Source: Bacteroidota bacterium
GTDB lineage: Bacteria > Bacteroidota > Bacteroidia > Bacteroidales > GCA-2748055
Length of the DNA: 6,880 nucleotides
Assembly (NCBI GenBank): GCA_030592605.1
Contig: JAUVIT010000092.1
Coordinates: 1-6,880 of the forward strand
Direction: 5' to 3'
Below, piece by piece: positions 1-6,597 of the stretch. The notes under the pieces were generated by a model, which searched no databases, was not told the DNA's origin, and worked only from the letters and a program-made list of their open reading frames with translations. The stretch's first letter is position 1. Each line of letters opens with the position of its first letter. A program made the translations under genes and the position numbers.

Positions 1-79
1 AACGTGTGGGTTACAAAAGAAAGGATGAAAAGGAATAAAGCTCAATCCATCAACACATCCGTCACCCCTAATTGGAAAG

Positions 80-107
80 CCCCCGAAGACACAAGGTCTA
101 GCGGGGG
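80..107. terminator. Hairpin terminator beside the tRNA 3' fragment
   Basis: A 6-bp outer stem CCCCCG (80-85) pairs with CGGGGG (102-107). A 4-bp inner stem AGAC (87-90) pairs with GTCT (96-99), and the loop is 5 nt. On the + strand the stem is followed by TTTT (108-111); on the - strand it is followed by CTTT, so it could work in both directions. It lies 14 bp beyond the CCA end of the - strand tRNA fragment, where a tRNA terminator normally sits, so I infer that it is the original terminator of that tRNA. Confidence 0.6.
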
Positions 108-121
108 TTTTCGCGGTTTGG

Positions 122-145
122 TGGTGGTGCCACCAGGAATCGAAC
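122..145 (-). other. tRNA 3'-end fragment (att-like scar)
   Basis: Read on the - strand, this holds the last G of a T-stem 5' strand, the T-loop TTCGATT, the T-stem 3' strand CCTGG, a 3' acceptor strand TGGCACC, discriminator A and an encoded CCA. Identity to a tRNA stops at the start of the T-loop: the preceding bases (ACAAG) pair with CCTGG at only 3 of 5 positions, and further upstream there is AT-rich DNA with no anticodon arm, D-arm or matching 5' acceptor GGTGCCA. It is therefore not a working tRNA gene. Short 3' tRNA ends like this are the usual product of tyrosine-recombinase integration into a tRNA. Because the terminator lies to the left, the left flank would be the original chromosome and inserted DNA would extend to the right. 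The isoacceptor cannot be told without the anticodon. Confidence 0.6.
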
Positions 146-242
146 TTGTTTTTATAATTGAAACGTAAAGTCCAGAACCAATTATGACTTCAAACAATTA
201 ATTGTAATTTAATTACCTAAACCAACCAAAGCTACTCAACCT

Positions 243-404
243 TTGGCAAAAAGCCCGTCAACATATACAGAAGAAGAGTTACTTCAGGGAATCAGGGCCC
301 GTAACAGGGAGGTGGTTGAGTTTATTAACAGGGAATACATCAAAGCCAATGCAATGCTTGAGGAGATAGAAAAAGATCCTGAACCAAAAAAATTGTATTT
401 TTAA
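243..404 (+). pseudogene. Remnant of an ECF-type RNA polymerase sigma factor gene
   Basis: The frame is open from 213 (after TAA at 210-212) to the TAA at 402-404, with no ATG. A TTG at 243 is the best possible start and gives 53 residues. The N-terminal part TYTEEELLQGIRARNREVV and the following EFINREY resemble the first helix of region 2 in Bacteroidota ECF sigma factors, which typically read like 'EELL.GIR.RD..VL.YIY.EYF'. A whole factor of this type has about 160-200 residues, so nearly all of regions 2 and 4 is missing. The last 20 residues, ending in EEIEKDPEPKKLYF, look like the charged C-terminal tail of such proteins; this may be the two ends of one gene joined across an internal deletion. 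It cannot act as a sigma factor. The family call rests on about 25 residues, and the tail assignment is inference. Confidence 0.4.
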
Positions 405-516
405 AAGTGCCGACTTAACGGTAGGGTGGAGATTCCGGTTGGATTGAGCACGTAAGCCTATGATAAAGGCTTTGGATTCTCTGCGTTCCCCAAGAAATAA
501 TGGCTAATTTCATTCT

Positions 517-2068
517 ATGATCCTGAATCTTGTGTTGCGCAACCTGAGCAGGCGCCCTTTCCTGAACCTGATCAAACTGGTGGGACTGATGCTTGCCTTC
601 AGCAGCTTGTTGCTCATTGCCCTTTACATGAAGCATGAGCTGTCCTACGACCGCTTTCATTCTGCCTCCGAGCGGATTTACCGATTCACATCCACCAGTC
701 CAACGGCTTTTTCCGGGAAACACTTTGCCAGGATCTGGGGCGCGCGTTACATCCCTGAGCTGGCCGAAACATTTCCGGAAATAGAGAACTATGTCCGCCT
801 GTCACCAATAGGAGGGGGCCTGATTCAGTGGAAGGAGAAGAAGATCCCCATGCAGCAGTCCTTTTTTTGCGACAGCACTTATTTGGATATTTTCAATGTA
901 GGGCTCCTGCTTGGCAGAGCAGACGAGGTGCTGGTTGCTCCATCCTCACTGCTCATCTCGGAAAGTTTCGCCAGGAAGATATTCGGTGATGAGAATCCGG
1001 TGGGCCAGGTTCTGACCATCCCTGCAGACCGGCAGCATGCTGAAGCCAGTTCCTTCCAGGTAAGCGGGGTGATGGAGGATTTTCCTGCCAACAGTCACTT
1101 TCATCCTGAATTCGTAGCCACTCCTTCGGAGTCATCCTACCTGGATAGCTGGGCATGGGTATATGTACTCCTGCAACCGGGGGCCCGGCCCGATGGTATT
1201 GCTTCCGGTTTCAAATCCTTCCTGGCAGACTTTGGAGAAACGGATGAGGATGAAGTGGACTATAGGGCGCATCTCCAGCCTCTCAGGGACATCCACCTCC
1301 ATTCGCAGAAAACCAGGGAGATCGAAGGAAACAGCAACATGACCATCATTTACTCCTTCAGTATTGCCGTGGTCATCCTGCTTTTCATTGCCCTGCTTAA
1401 CTACAGCAACCTGAACCAGGGCATGCTCCCTTACAGCACCCAGCTAATGTTCGTTGGCCGGGTTTACGGAGCCTCCCGGAGGCAACAGCTTAAGTATTAT
1501 ATTTTCGAAGGCTGGACCATCCTTCTTTTGGCCCTCCTGTTGAGCCTGGTCCTGGTGAAGCTATCGGCCATGTACATTGAAAGCCATTTCAATCTGGACC
1601 TGCTGAATGGGAATCTCCTCTTTATCCTGTTCCTGCTTGCCGGGATCGGACTGCTGGGTTTTGCGTCCGGATTCCTGCCCCAGGCGCAGGCCTATTTCAG
1701 GACCTTGCTTGCCTCGGCCAGAAATACTTCTGGGGGGGCAGTGCGGAAAAGAAGCCTGAACAAAGGCCTGATCGTATTTCAGTATTGCATTGCCATTGTA
1801 CTGATCATCTCGGTCCTGGTTATCCAGCGACAGACCAACTTAGCCCTGCAAAGCGGAATGGGTACTGCTTGCGTATATCCTGGCCATGCCACTGGCCTGG
1901 CTGGGGATGCGCAGATGGCTTGAAGGATTTGCCTACAAAACTGAATTGAGCTGGTGGATTTTCCTGCTGGCCGGGATCATCGCCCTAAGCCTGTCAGCTA
2001 TTCCTGTGTCCATCCAGAGCTGGAAGACCGCAAGGCGGAACCCGGTTGAAGCCCTCAGGTTCGAATAG
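517..2068 (+). pseudogene. ABC transporter permease (FtsX/MacB type), internally deleted and frameshifted
   Basis: This is a relic of a Bacteroidota permease with two periplasmic domains, a family thought to act with a MacB-like ATPase in export or envelope stress. The first frame (517-1923) starts with MILNLVLRNLSRRPF and the family signature ELSYDRFH. It then has TM1 (about residues 19-41), a MacB-like periplasmic domain (about 45-270, with DIHLHS near its end), TM2 (275-297), TM3 (333-354), TM4 (365-388) and TM5 (418-437). After SGMG (residue 449) the reading becomes nonsense until the TAG... stop at the end of that frame. From about 1859 a different frame reads WVLLAYILAMPLAW, then RRNPVEALRFE and TAG at 2066-2068, which is the normal family C-terminus. 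About 449 + 69 residues remain, against roughly 780-800 in the family; the second periplasmic domain and nearby helices are gone. No ATPase gene is in the window. The DNA looks more GC-rich than its flanks. No clear ribosome-binding site precedes the ATG. Confidence 0.85.
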
Positions 2069-2095
2069 GAAAGTGAAGCTAAATGATCTTACAAA

Positions 2096-2722
2096 TTATC
2101 TCCATTTGATATCCTTGATGCAGCGCTCCAGATAGAAATTGTAGACTTCATTGATCTCTTTCAGCTTCTTTTTTTCAATGGCCATTACCAAATCCGGGCA
2201 ATCCCAAAAATATTCAACCAGCCGGTTTCTCTTCAAACCTAAAATACCCTGGGTAACCCTTACCATTTCGTTAGAGCCCATTCTGTGGAACAAGGGGATG
2301 TAATCCAGGTAGTTGCTCTCACTATCAACATACTCCCAATGATAATAAGTCAAGTCAGCACTCCTTGATATGACCTTTAAAAAGACCCTGTCGTTGCCTT
2401 CATGTAAGTAGTATTTAAATTTAAAAAATGCTGATTCTTCTATGAGCGGTACTGATTCAAAATGTTGATTGTTTATTCCATAGCCCAGGATCTCACCAGG
2501 ACTGTATTTTCTTTTAAAAAAGGCATTGTCTGGTTTAAAGCGTATACGTGTATACAGATCAAGAGAGGGGCCGGAGGAGCGGTCTTTTACCCAGCCTTCT
2601 ACAGTTTCTCCCTCAGAATTAATGATATACCCCTGGGAGTATTCCTTTTTTTGAGCATGGGTCGGTATGAACATGAAGGCAAAAAGAATCAATAACAAGT
2701 ATCTTCTTATAGGCTTTTGCAT
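2096..2722 (-). CDS. Secreted protein of unknown function
   Basis: 208 residues with a clear signal peptide: basic QKPIRR, then a hydrophobic LLLILFAFMFIP, then THA-Q with likely cleavage after A23. It is therefore exported to the periplasm or cell surface; there is no lipobox and no second membrane helix. The mature protein starts YSQGYIINSEGETVEGWV, the pattern of a Bacteroidota family in which a short strand-rich N-terminal unit reads 'GYI....GDT..G.I'. The C-terminal part WDCPDLVMAIEKKKLKEINE followed by VYNFYLERC is a predicted helical pair with two cysteines (in DCPDL and LERC) that could form a disulfide. I recognise the general layout but know no function. The gene converges on the permease relic, with 27 bp between the stops, and diverges from the PagL-like gene. 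The - strand upstream has TAAATTTC ending 15 nt before the ATG, one mismatch from TAnnTTTG. The start is fixed by the signal peptide. Confidence 0.8.
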   Translation of the reverse strand: MQKPIRRYLLLILFAFMFIPTHAQKKEYSQGYIINSEGETVEGWVKDRSSGPSLDLYTRIRFKPDNAFFKRKYSPGEILGYGINNQHFESVPLIEESAFFKFKYYLHEGNDRVFLKVISRSADLTYYHWEYVDSESNYLDYIPLFHRMGSNEMVRVTQGILGLKRNRLVEYFWDCPDLVMAIEKKKLKEINEVYNFYLERCIKDIKWR

Positions 2723-2939
2723 AGAACCCGTTTTAGAAATTTACCGCAAGAAAAGTGCCATCTTGACAGCTGACATGAAATGATCTAAGAATTTCTCTTG
2801 GCCATATCCAATAATTGAATGCCGGAACAGACCTTGCAAACATGTTTATAACTGTTAGAAGATAGCCCTATTGAGTGCATATATCTTTCCTGATTTTACA
2901 AGGAAATCAAAAGCCAGAATATGCTATGAATAAGAATTT

Positions 2940-2969
2940 TTTGAAACTACTGCCCATTGCCTAACTTTG
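2940..2969 (+). promoter_or_regulatory. Bacteroidota-type promoter for the PagL-like gene
   Basis: TTTG at 2940-2943 and TAACTTTG at 2962-2969 match the -33 (TTTG) and -7 (TAnnTTTG) elements of the Bacteroidota housekeeping promoter, with an 18-bp spacer. The -7 box ends only 7 bp before the ATG at 2977, so transcription should begin within a few bases of the start codon. The 254-bp divergent gap between 2722 and 2977 holds no other gene; it does contain short overlapping inverted repeats near 2886-2909 (TTTCCT/AGGAAA and TGATTT/AAATCA) of unknown meaning. Confidence 0.65.
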
Positions 2970-2976
2970 TTAGAGG

Positions 2977-4095
2977 ATGAAACCATTGCACACAGCCCGG
3001 TTACTTTGCCTGTCTCTTTTCCTCCTGCAAGCTGCAAATGCTGAATGCCAGAATGGTGATGAGCTGGTAAACCCCATCAGTATTGCGATCCGTGGACATT
3101 ATGGTTTTATTATTCCACACTCAAGGGCCATTGCCGAGATATCAAATTCGAATCCATGGGGGATTGAGGCTGACCTGGCCTGGCACCTGATGCGCGAGAG
3201 AGTCTGGAAACACTGCTATTGCTATCCGCGCACCGGTTTTTCCCTGAATTATTTCAATTTCGGCTTTCCGGAAGTCCTCGGGCATTCGGTAGCGCTATAC
3301 CCCTATATCGAGCCCTATATCTGGCCACAAAATAAAATCAGTATTTCTTTCCGTTTTGGAATGGGTCCCACTTGGGTCACCAGGGTCTATGATGCCGAAA
3401 CCAACCCGGACAATTTTTTCTTCAGCGACCACCTGAGTTTTATCGTTGTGCTGAATACTGCCGTGAATTATCGCCTGAGCAGCAGGGTTACTACCCGGGC
3501 AGCCATTAATTACAATCATATTTCAAACGGGGGATTAAGGCAGCCAAATGTCGGGATGAATTTTCCTACCCTGAATGCAGGATTTGATTACAGTTTTACG
3601 GAAACCAGTTTCCCCCGCAGGGCAAAAGATACTATGCGGATATTGTATCCCGATAAATGCTGGTGGAATGCCTATGTCCTCGGAATGATGAAAAATGCCG
3701 AGAAGGATGAAGATAAAAGCTTTCCCGTTATCGGTGCCGGCATTTACTATAATTATCTTATAGGGCGGATTTTCGCCCTGAGCGCAGGTACGGAGTGGAT
3801 TTCAGATTTTTCAGTGAAGGAGAAAATACGCCGGGAGTATATCAATGATCCCGGGTCTGCACCCGACCACAACAGGGCGGCAATTCTAGTGGGACTCGAC
3901 CTTTTATTCGGTCGCTTCTCCTTTGTTCACCAATGGGGGATCTATTATTATGAACCCTACCCGGCAAGGCAACGGGTATACCAGCGATACGGATTGAATC
4001 TGAGGTTCACAGAGAGGTTTTACATGGGCATCAATATCAAGTCACACGGACATGTAGCCGACCTGATGGATGCCCGTCTGGGTATCCTGTTTTAG
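2977..4095 (+). CDS. PagL-like acyloxyacyl hydrolase (lipid A 3-O-deacylase family), outer membrane
   Basis: 372 residues. A signal peptide occupies about residues 1-24 (KPLHTAR, then LLCLSLFLLQAANA, then ECQ). The family call rests on YNHISNGGLRQPNVGMN (179-195), which matches the PagL active-site strand with its His-x-Ser-Asn-Gly core (His181, Ser183). PagL enzymes are outer-membrane beta-barrels that remove the 3-O-linked acyl chain from lipid A. The many alternating aromatic strands, the GMGPTWVTRVYD strand and the final strand DARLGILF with a C-terminal Phe fit a barrel inserted by the BAM machinery. The length is about twice that of proteobacterial PagL, as is common for the Bacteroidota versions, with an extra C-terminal half from about residue 215. 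The residue 12 after the catalytic Ser, Glu in the Pseudomonas enzyme as I recall it, is Asn195 here, so activity should not be assumed. In-frame TAG at 2971 and the signal peptide fix the start at 2977. Confidence 0.75.
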   Translation: MKPLHTARLLCLSLFLLQAANAECQNGDELVNPISIAIRGHYGFIIPHSRAIAEISNSNPWGIEADLAWHLMRERVWKHCYCYPRTGFSLNYFNFGFPEVLGHSVALYPYIEPYIWPQNKISISFRFGMGPTWVTRVYDAETNPDNFFFSDHLSFIVVLNTAVNYRLSSRVTTRAAINYNHISNGGLRQPNVGMNFPTLNAGFDYSFTETSFPRRAKDTMRILYPDKCWWNAYVLGMMKNAEKDEDKSFPVIGAGIYYNYLIGRIFALSAGTEWISDFSVKEKIRREYINDPGSAPDHNRAAILVGLDLLFGRFSFVHQWGIYYYEPYPARQRVYQRYGLNLRFTERFYMGINIKSHGHVADLMDARLGILF

Positions 4096-4181
4096 AAGGC
4101 CTCCGATGGTATTGAGGTAATTGTCCGCGAGGGTCTGACGTAACTACACTTGAGTTTCGGACATTGCTGACGATAAACATT

Positions 4182-4402
4182 TTAAGGAAAGTTGACACTT
4201 ACTCCAAACAGACAAACATCATCTATCTGTTCATTGCTCCCACGCCATTTTTCAAAAGCATCTTTCATGTCATAGCACTGGACAGCCATCACCCCAACAG
4301 TAATCCCTGAAAGTTTCAATGGGACACCCAGCCAGGAAGTTGATTGGGAGCCAAAAAATGGAGATATCCGGTCCCTCTTCATATCTTTTAACTAACTTTG
4401 AT
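4182..4402 (-). pseudogene. Internally deleted relic of a GAF-SpoIIE phosphatase gene
   Basis: The readable part (4182-4382, 66 codons) is a paralogue of the intact gene at 5167-6582 with both the front and the middle missing. Its first part, FGSQSTSWLGVPLKLSGITV then GVMAVQCYD, matches residues 130-158 of the intact protein (GAF domain). It then jumps at Asp-Ala to DAFEKWRGSNEQIDDVCLFG, which matches residues 449-468 (end of the phosphatase domain). At DNA level 4198-4263 matches 5174-5239 at about 59 of 66 positions without gaps, and 4258-4362 matches from 6098 onward at roughly 85%. The switch falls on GCATCT (4258-4263), present in the intact gene at both 5234-5239 and 6098-6103. The loss equals 864 bp, or 288 codons, in frame. 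Upstream on the - strand the frame soon meets a TAG; weak similarity (ATATGAA, ATCAAAG) runs to about 4402. The product would have no catalytic centre and is probably not made. Confidence 0.85.
4393..4400 (+). promoter_or_regulatory. -7 element (TAnnTTTG) of the lipoprotein gene
   Basis: TAACTTTG is an exact match to the Bacteroidota -7 consensus and identical to the element ahead of the PagL-like gene. It lies 44 bp before the ATG at 4445, giving a leader of roughly 35-40 nt. No TTTG is found at the usual -33 distance, so only half of the promoter is convincing. A purine-rich AAGAAGG (4421-4427) lies in the leader but about 17 nt from the start, far for a ribosome-binding site. The element lies at the edge of the phosphatase relic on the other strand. 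Confidence 0.5.
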
Positions 4403-4444
4403 GCTCTGAATAGTCAAACAAAGAAGGTGCTAAAGATTTATAAT

Positions 4445-5005
4445 ATGAAGATTTTAAGAACAATTTCAATACTGTCCTTTGTGATCGCCATGGTCTCCTG
4501 TTCCTCGGTGAAAGTGGTTGTGGATTTGAATAAAGATGCGGATCTTTCGAAGTATAAGACTTATAGTTTTCTGAGTTGGCAAGATCTCGAAGATGAGATT
4601 TTTTCTGATGGTGACAAGAAGTTAATGAGGGATGCATTTATTGGTGAGTTTGAACGTCGTGGCCTTAAGCTGGTAAATTCCAAGGGAGACATGCAGGTTT
4701 CGCTCTATGTTGTGGTGAATAATGAAACCGCTTTCTCAGGATATAATGATTATGTTGGAGGTAGAAGTAGTGGATACAATCACTATAGAGGAGGCTGGGG
4801 TTATGGCTACCGCGGCACCACCAGTAAACAGCAGGATAAACTTGTGGGTACGCTGATAATGAATGTATATAATGGGAATAGCCAAAACCAGGTTTGGCAG
4901 GCAATTGCCACCAAAACTGTGAACCTGAAATCACAAAAGCGCGATAAATCTATTTCCAGAACTGCTTCAAGCGTAATGAAGCAATTCCCTGTTCGCCCAA
5001 AATAG
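4445..5005 (+). CDS. DUF4136 family lipoprotein
   Basis: 186 residues. The N-terminus MKILRTISILSFVIAMVSC is a lipoprotein signal with a lipobox ending at Cys19, followed by SSVKVVVDL. The body fits DUF4136, a family of small periplasm- or surface-facing lipoproteins of unknown function: DLNKDADLSKYKTYSFLSW near the start, a predicted helix at about 57-73 (DKKLMRDAFIGEFERRGL), a strand MQVSLYVVVNNE, a Gly/Tyr-rich loop at about 99-124, TLIMNVYNG, then QVWQAIATKTV and a C-terminal helix ending KQFPVRPK. All parts of the domain are present, so it looks intact. The frame is open further upstream to an ATG at 4319, but I chose 4445 because the lipoprotein signal begins there and a promoter element lies between the two. 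It stands alone on the + strand and converges on the phosphatase gene. Its sequence is A+T-richer than the permease relic. Confidence 0.85.
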   Translation: MKILRTISILSFVIAMVSCSSVKVVVDLNKDADLSKYKTYSFLSWQDLEDEIFSDGDKKLMRDAFIGEFERRGLKLVNSKGDMQVSLYVVVNNETAFSGYNDYVGGRSSGYNHYRGGWGYGYRGTTSKQQDKLVGTLIMNVYNGNSQNQVWQAIATKTVNLKSQKRDKSISRTASSVMKQFPVRPK

Positions 5006-5120
5006 ACCCTTCATCGGCCACGCAGGCAGAAGAAAATTTCCAGAACTCACCCTGGATAGAACGATTAAACTGTATTCATTCTTCATTCCAGGAATATTCT
5101 TACCAATGCAATTACCAGTA

Positions 5121-5142
5121 AATGAATAGGCCATAATTCATT
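5121..5142. terminator. Possible weak hairpin between convergent genes
   Basis: A perfect 7-bp inverted repeat AATGAAT (5121-5127) / ATTCATT (5136-5142) encloses an 8-nt loop in the 161-bp gap between the convergent lipoprotein and phosphatase genes. The position suits a shared terminator, but the stem is AT-rich and no T-tract follows on either strand, so this is weakly supported. I see nothing else in the gap. Confidence 0.2.
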
Positions 5143-5166
5143 AGTTCGCCCCACTGAGGACTGTCT

Positions 5167-6582
5167 TCAAAGCCTTACTCCAATCACACAAACATCATCT
5201 ATTTGTTCATGGTTGTCACGCCATTTTTCAAAAGCATCTACAATCAATTTCTTCTGATTCTCCATCGATTCCGCCTGAACAGACAGGAGCAGTTTCTTAA
5301 AGTTGCTGGTTTTGAACTTTTTACGTTTTTCACCTCCATATTGATCAACAAAGCCGTCAGAAAAAATATAAAGGGTGTCGTGTTCCCGTATCTTTATCAA
5401 ATGGTTGGTAAACTCTTTCTCTTCCCAATGTACACCTAACGGTTGCTTATCTCCATTTATTACATGTAATTCGTAATCATCATTCTCTAAAGATGAATAA
5501 GGAATCCTTTCTGCTCCCGCTAATTGCTCCTTCTTCCTGAACAGAAACAGAGGTCTGTTTGCACCGGCAAACTGAAGCTCTTTTTTCTCCAGGTCAATAA
5601 TCGCGATGGCCATTTCCATTCCATCCGATTGATCGTTTGCAGATCCTTCCTGCGCGAGTATTTCCTTTACTTTGTTTCTTAAATGTCCAAGGATCACACC
5701 GGGTTGTCTGATCCCGAAAGTTCTGAATTGCTCATTAAGAAGCGTTACCCCCAACATACTCATGAGTGCACCCGGAACACCATGTCCGGTAGAATCTGCG
5801 ACGATGACTACGCTATAGCCTTCTATCTCTCTTACCCAGTAAAAGTCTCCGCTTATTATATCTTTCGGTTTATATACCGTGAAATAGTCAGAGAGAATAT
5901 TATCTATATATACCGGAGAGGGAAGAGCAGCTTTCTGAATCCTCCTCGCATATTTGATACTATCCGTTATGGCCTGCTTCTGCTCCAGCACCAGCATGTG
6001 CTGTTTCCTTATTTTTTCTTCCGCTCTGACACTTTCTATGGCTCTGGCAATATGATCCGAAACGAATACCAATAACTCTTCATCTTTTACTGAATATGCA
6101 TCTGAACTGTCATAGCACTGGACAGCCATCACACCAAGCGTATTGTCTGAAAATTTCAATGGAACACCCAGCCAGGAAGTTGATTGGCTGCCAAAGAGTG
6201 TTATTTCGCCCGATTCATATGGGTCTTTGATTTTTTCATTGGGAAACCTGAGGGGCTTGCATGTTCTTCGCACATAGTCTGTAAGCGTTCCAGACAGATC
6301 ATATAGCGTCACATCTAAGGATTCGTCATAAACAAAGCTTATACCCGTGGTTTCAATGCTGTCATTTTCATCTACGAAGTAGGGAAAGAAATACCTGTTG
6401 GAGGATTCATCATACAGACCAATGAAGAAATTTGTGGCAACTACCAGGTCAGCGAGTATGCCATGAATGGTAGCGACAAATTCTTCAATATTTGTTGCAG
6501 TATGCGCTTCTTCAGAAATCCTCAGAAGAGATTCCCATTTCTTGTCATTATCATCGTATTTTTCAATTCCGCCGGGAGACAT
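5167..6582 (-). CDS. GAF domain-SpoIIE (PP2C-type) serine/threonine phosphatase
   Basis: 471 residues, no signal peptide or membrane segment, so a soluble cytoplasmic signalling protein. A GAF sensor domain covers about residues 28-185 (IGLYDESSNRYFFPYFVD, then STSWLGVPL, then GVMAVQCYD). A helical, probably coiled-coil linker (about 183-220, ending ITDSIKYARRIQKAALP) joins it to a SpoIIE-type PP2C domain (about 230-471). The metal-binding acidic motifs are all present: SGDFYW (Asp246), ADSTGHGVPGALMSMLG (Asp263), SDGMEMAIAI (Asp320), YIFSDGFVDQYGG (Asp409) and QIDDVCVIGV (Asp462/463). It should therefore be an active Mn/Mg-dependent protein phosphatase. Relatives of the RsbU/SpoIIE type dephosphorylate anti-sigma-factor antagonists with STAS domains, and the GAF domain would gate activity by a ligand or partner I cannot name. 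No STAS protein or kinase is in the window. A decayed paralogue lies 0.8 kb away on the same strand, so the locus once held two copies. Start ATG at 6582 has a -7 element just upstream. Confidence 0.92.
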   Translation of the reverse strand: MSPGGIEKYDDNDKKWESLLRISEEAHTATNIEEFVATIHGILADLVVATNFFIGLYDESSNRYFFPYFVDENDSIETTGISFVYDESLDVTLYDLSGTLTDYVRRTCKPLRFPNEKIKDPYESGEITLFGSQSTSWLGVPLKFSDNTLGVMAVQCYDSSDAYSVKDEELLVFVSDHIARAIESVRAEEKIRKQHMLVLEQKQAITDSIKYARRIQKAALPSPVYIDNILSDYFTVYKPKDIISGDFYWVREIEGYSVVIVADSTGHGVPGALMSMLGVTLLNEQFRTFGIRQPGVILGHLRNKVKEILAQEGSANDQSDGMEMAIAIIDLEKKELQFAGANRPLFLFRKKEQLAGAERIPYSSLENDDYELHVINGDKQPLGVHWEEKEFTNHLIKIREHDTLYIFSDGFVDQYGGEKRKKFKTSNFKKLLLSVQAESMENQKKLIVDAFEKWRDNHEQIDDVCVIGVRL

Positions 6583-6597
6583 TAATTAAATTTGGCG

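Noticed and set aside
1..168. Open frame crossing the terminator and tRNA fragment, and a possible gene end at the TAA at 36-38 (GYKRKDEKE)
   Set aside because: The open frame runs through a terminator and a tRNA end, so it is chance. The gene end at 36-38 is possible but has only about 11 codons, too few to support.
122..200. Complete tRNA gene on the - strand
   Set aside because: Only the T-loop and the 3' acceptor end are present; the anticodon arm, D-arm and 5' acceptor strand are missing.
415..723. 102-residue frame on the - strand
   Set aside because: It lies mostly antisense to the N-terminus of the permease, has low-complexity composition with no recognisable domain, and is best explained as a shadow.
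1886..2068. Separate 60-residue membrane protein
   Set aside because: Family text continues upstream of this ATG to about 1859, and it is the C-terminal end of the permease, so it is part of the relic and not an independent gene.
2926..2964. 12-codon frame MNKNFLKLLPIA just before the PagL-like gene
   Set aside because: It reads like the start of a signal peptide, but its stop overlaps the -7 box and it precedes the likely transcript start, so it would not be in the main mRNA.
4096..4181. Hairpin terminator after the PagL-like gene
   Set aside because: Only a 4-bp CCTC/GAGG pairing and a distant GTCCG/CGGAC pairing are seen, with no T-tract. Too weak to list.
4319..4444. Upstream extension of the lipoprotein frame from an ATG at 4319
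   Set aside because: The extension lies antisense to the phosphatase relic, places 42 residues before a clear lipoprotein signal and starts upstream of the -7 element. The start at 4445 is far better.
5203..6075. Two + strand frames (78 and 130 residues)
   Set aside because: Both lie fully antisense to the well-supported phosphatase gene and show no domain or signal.
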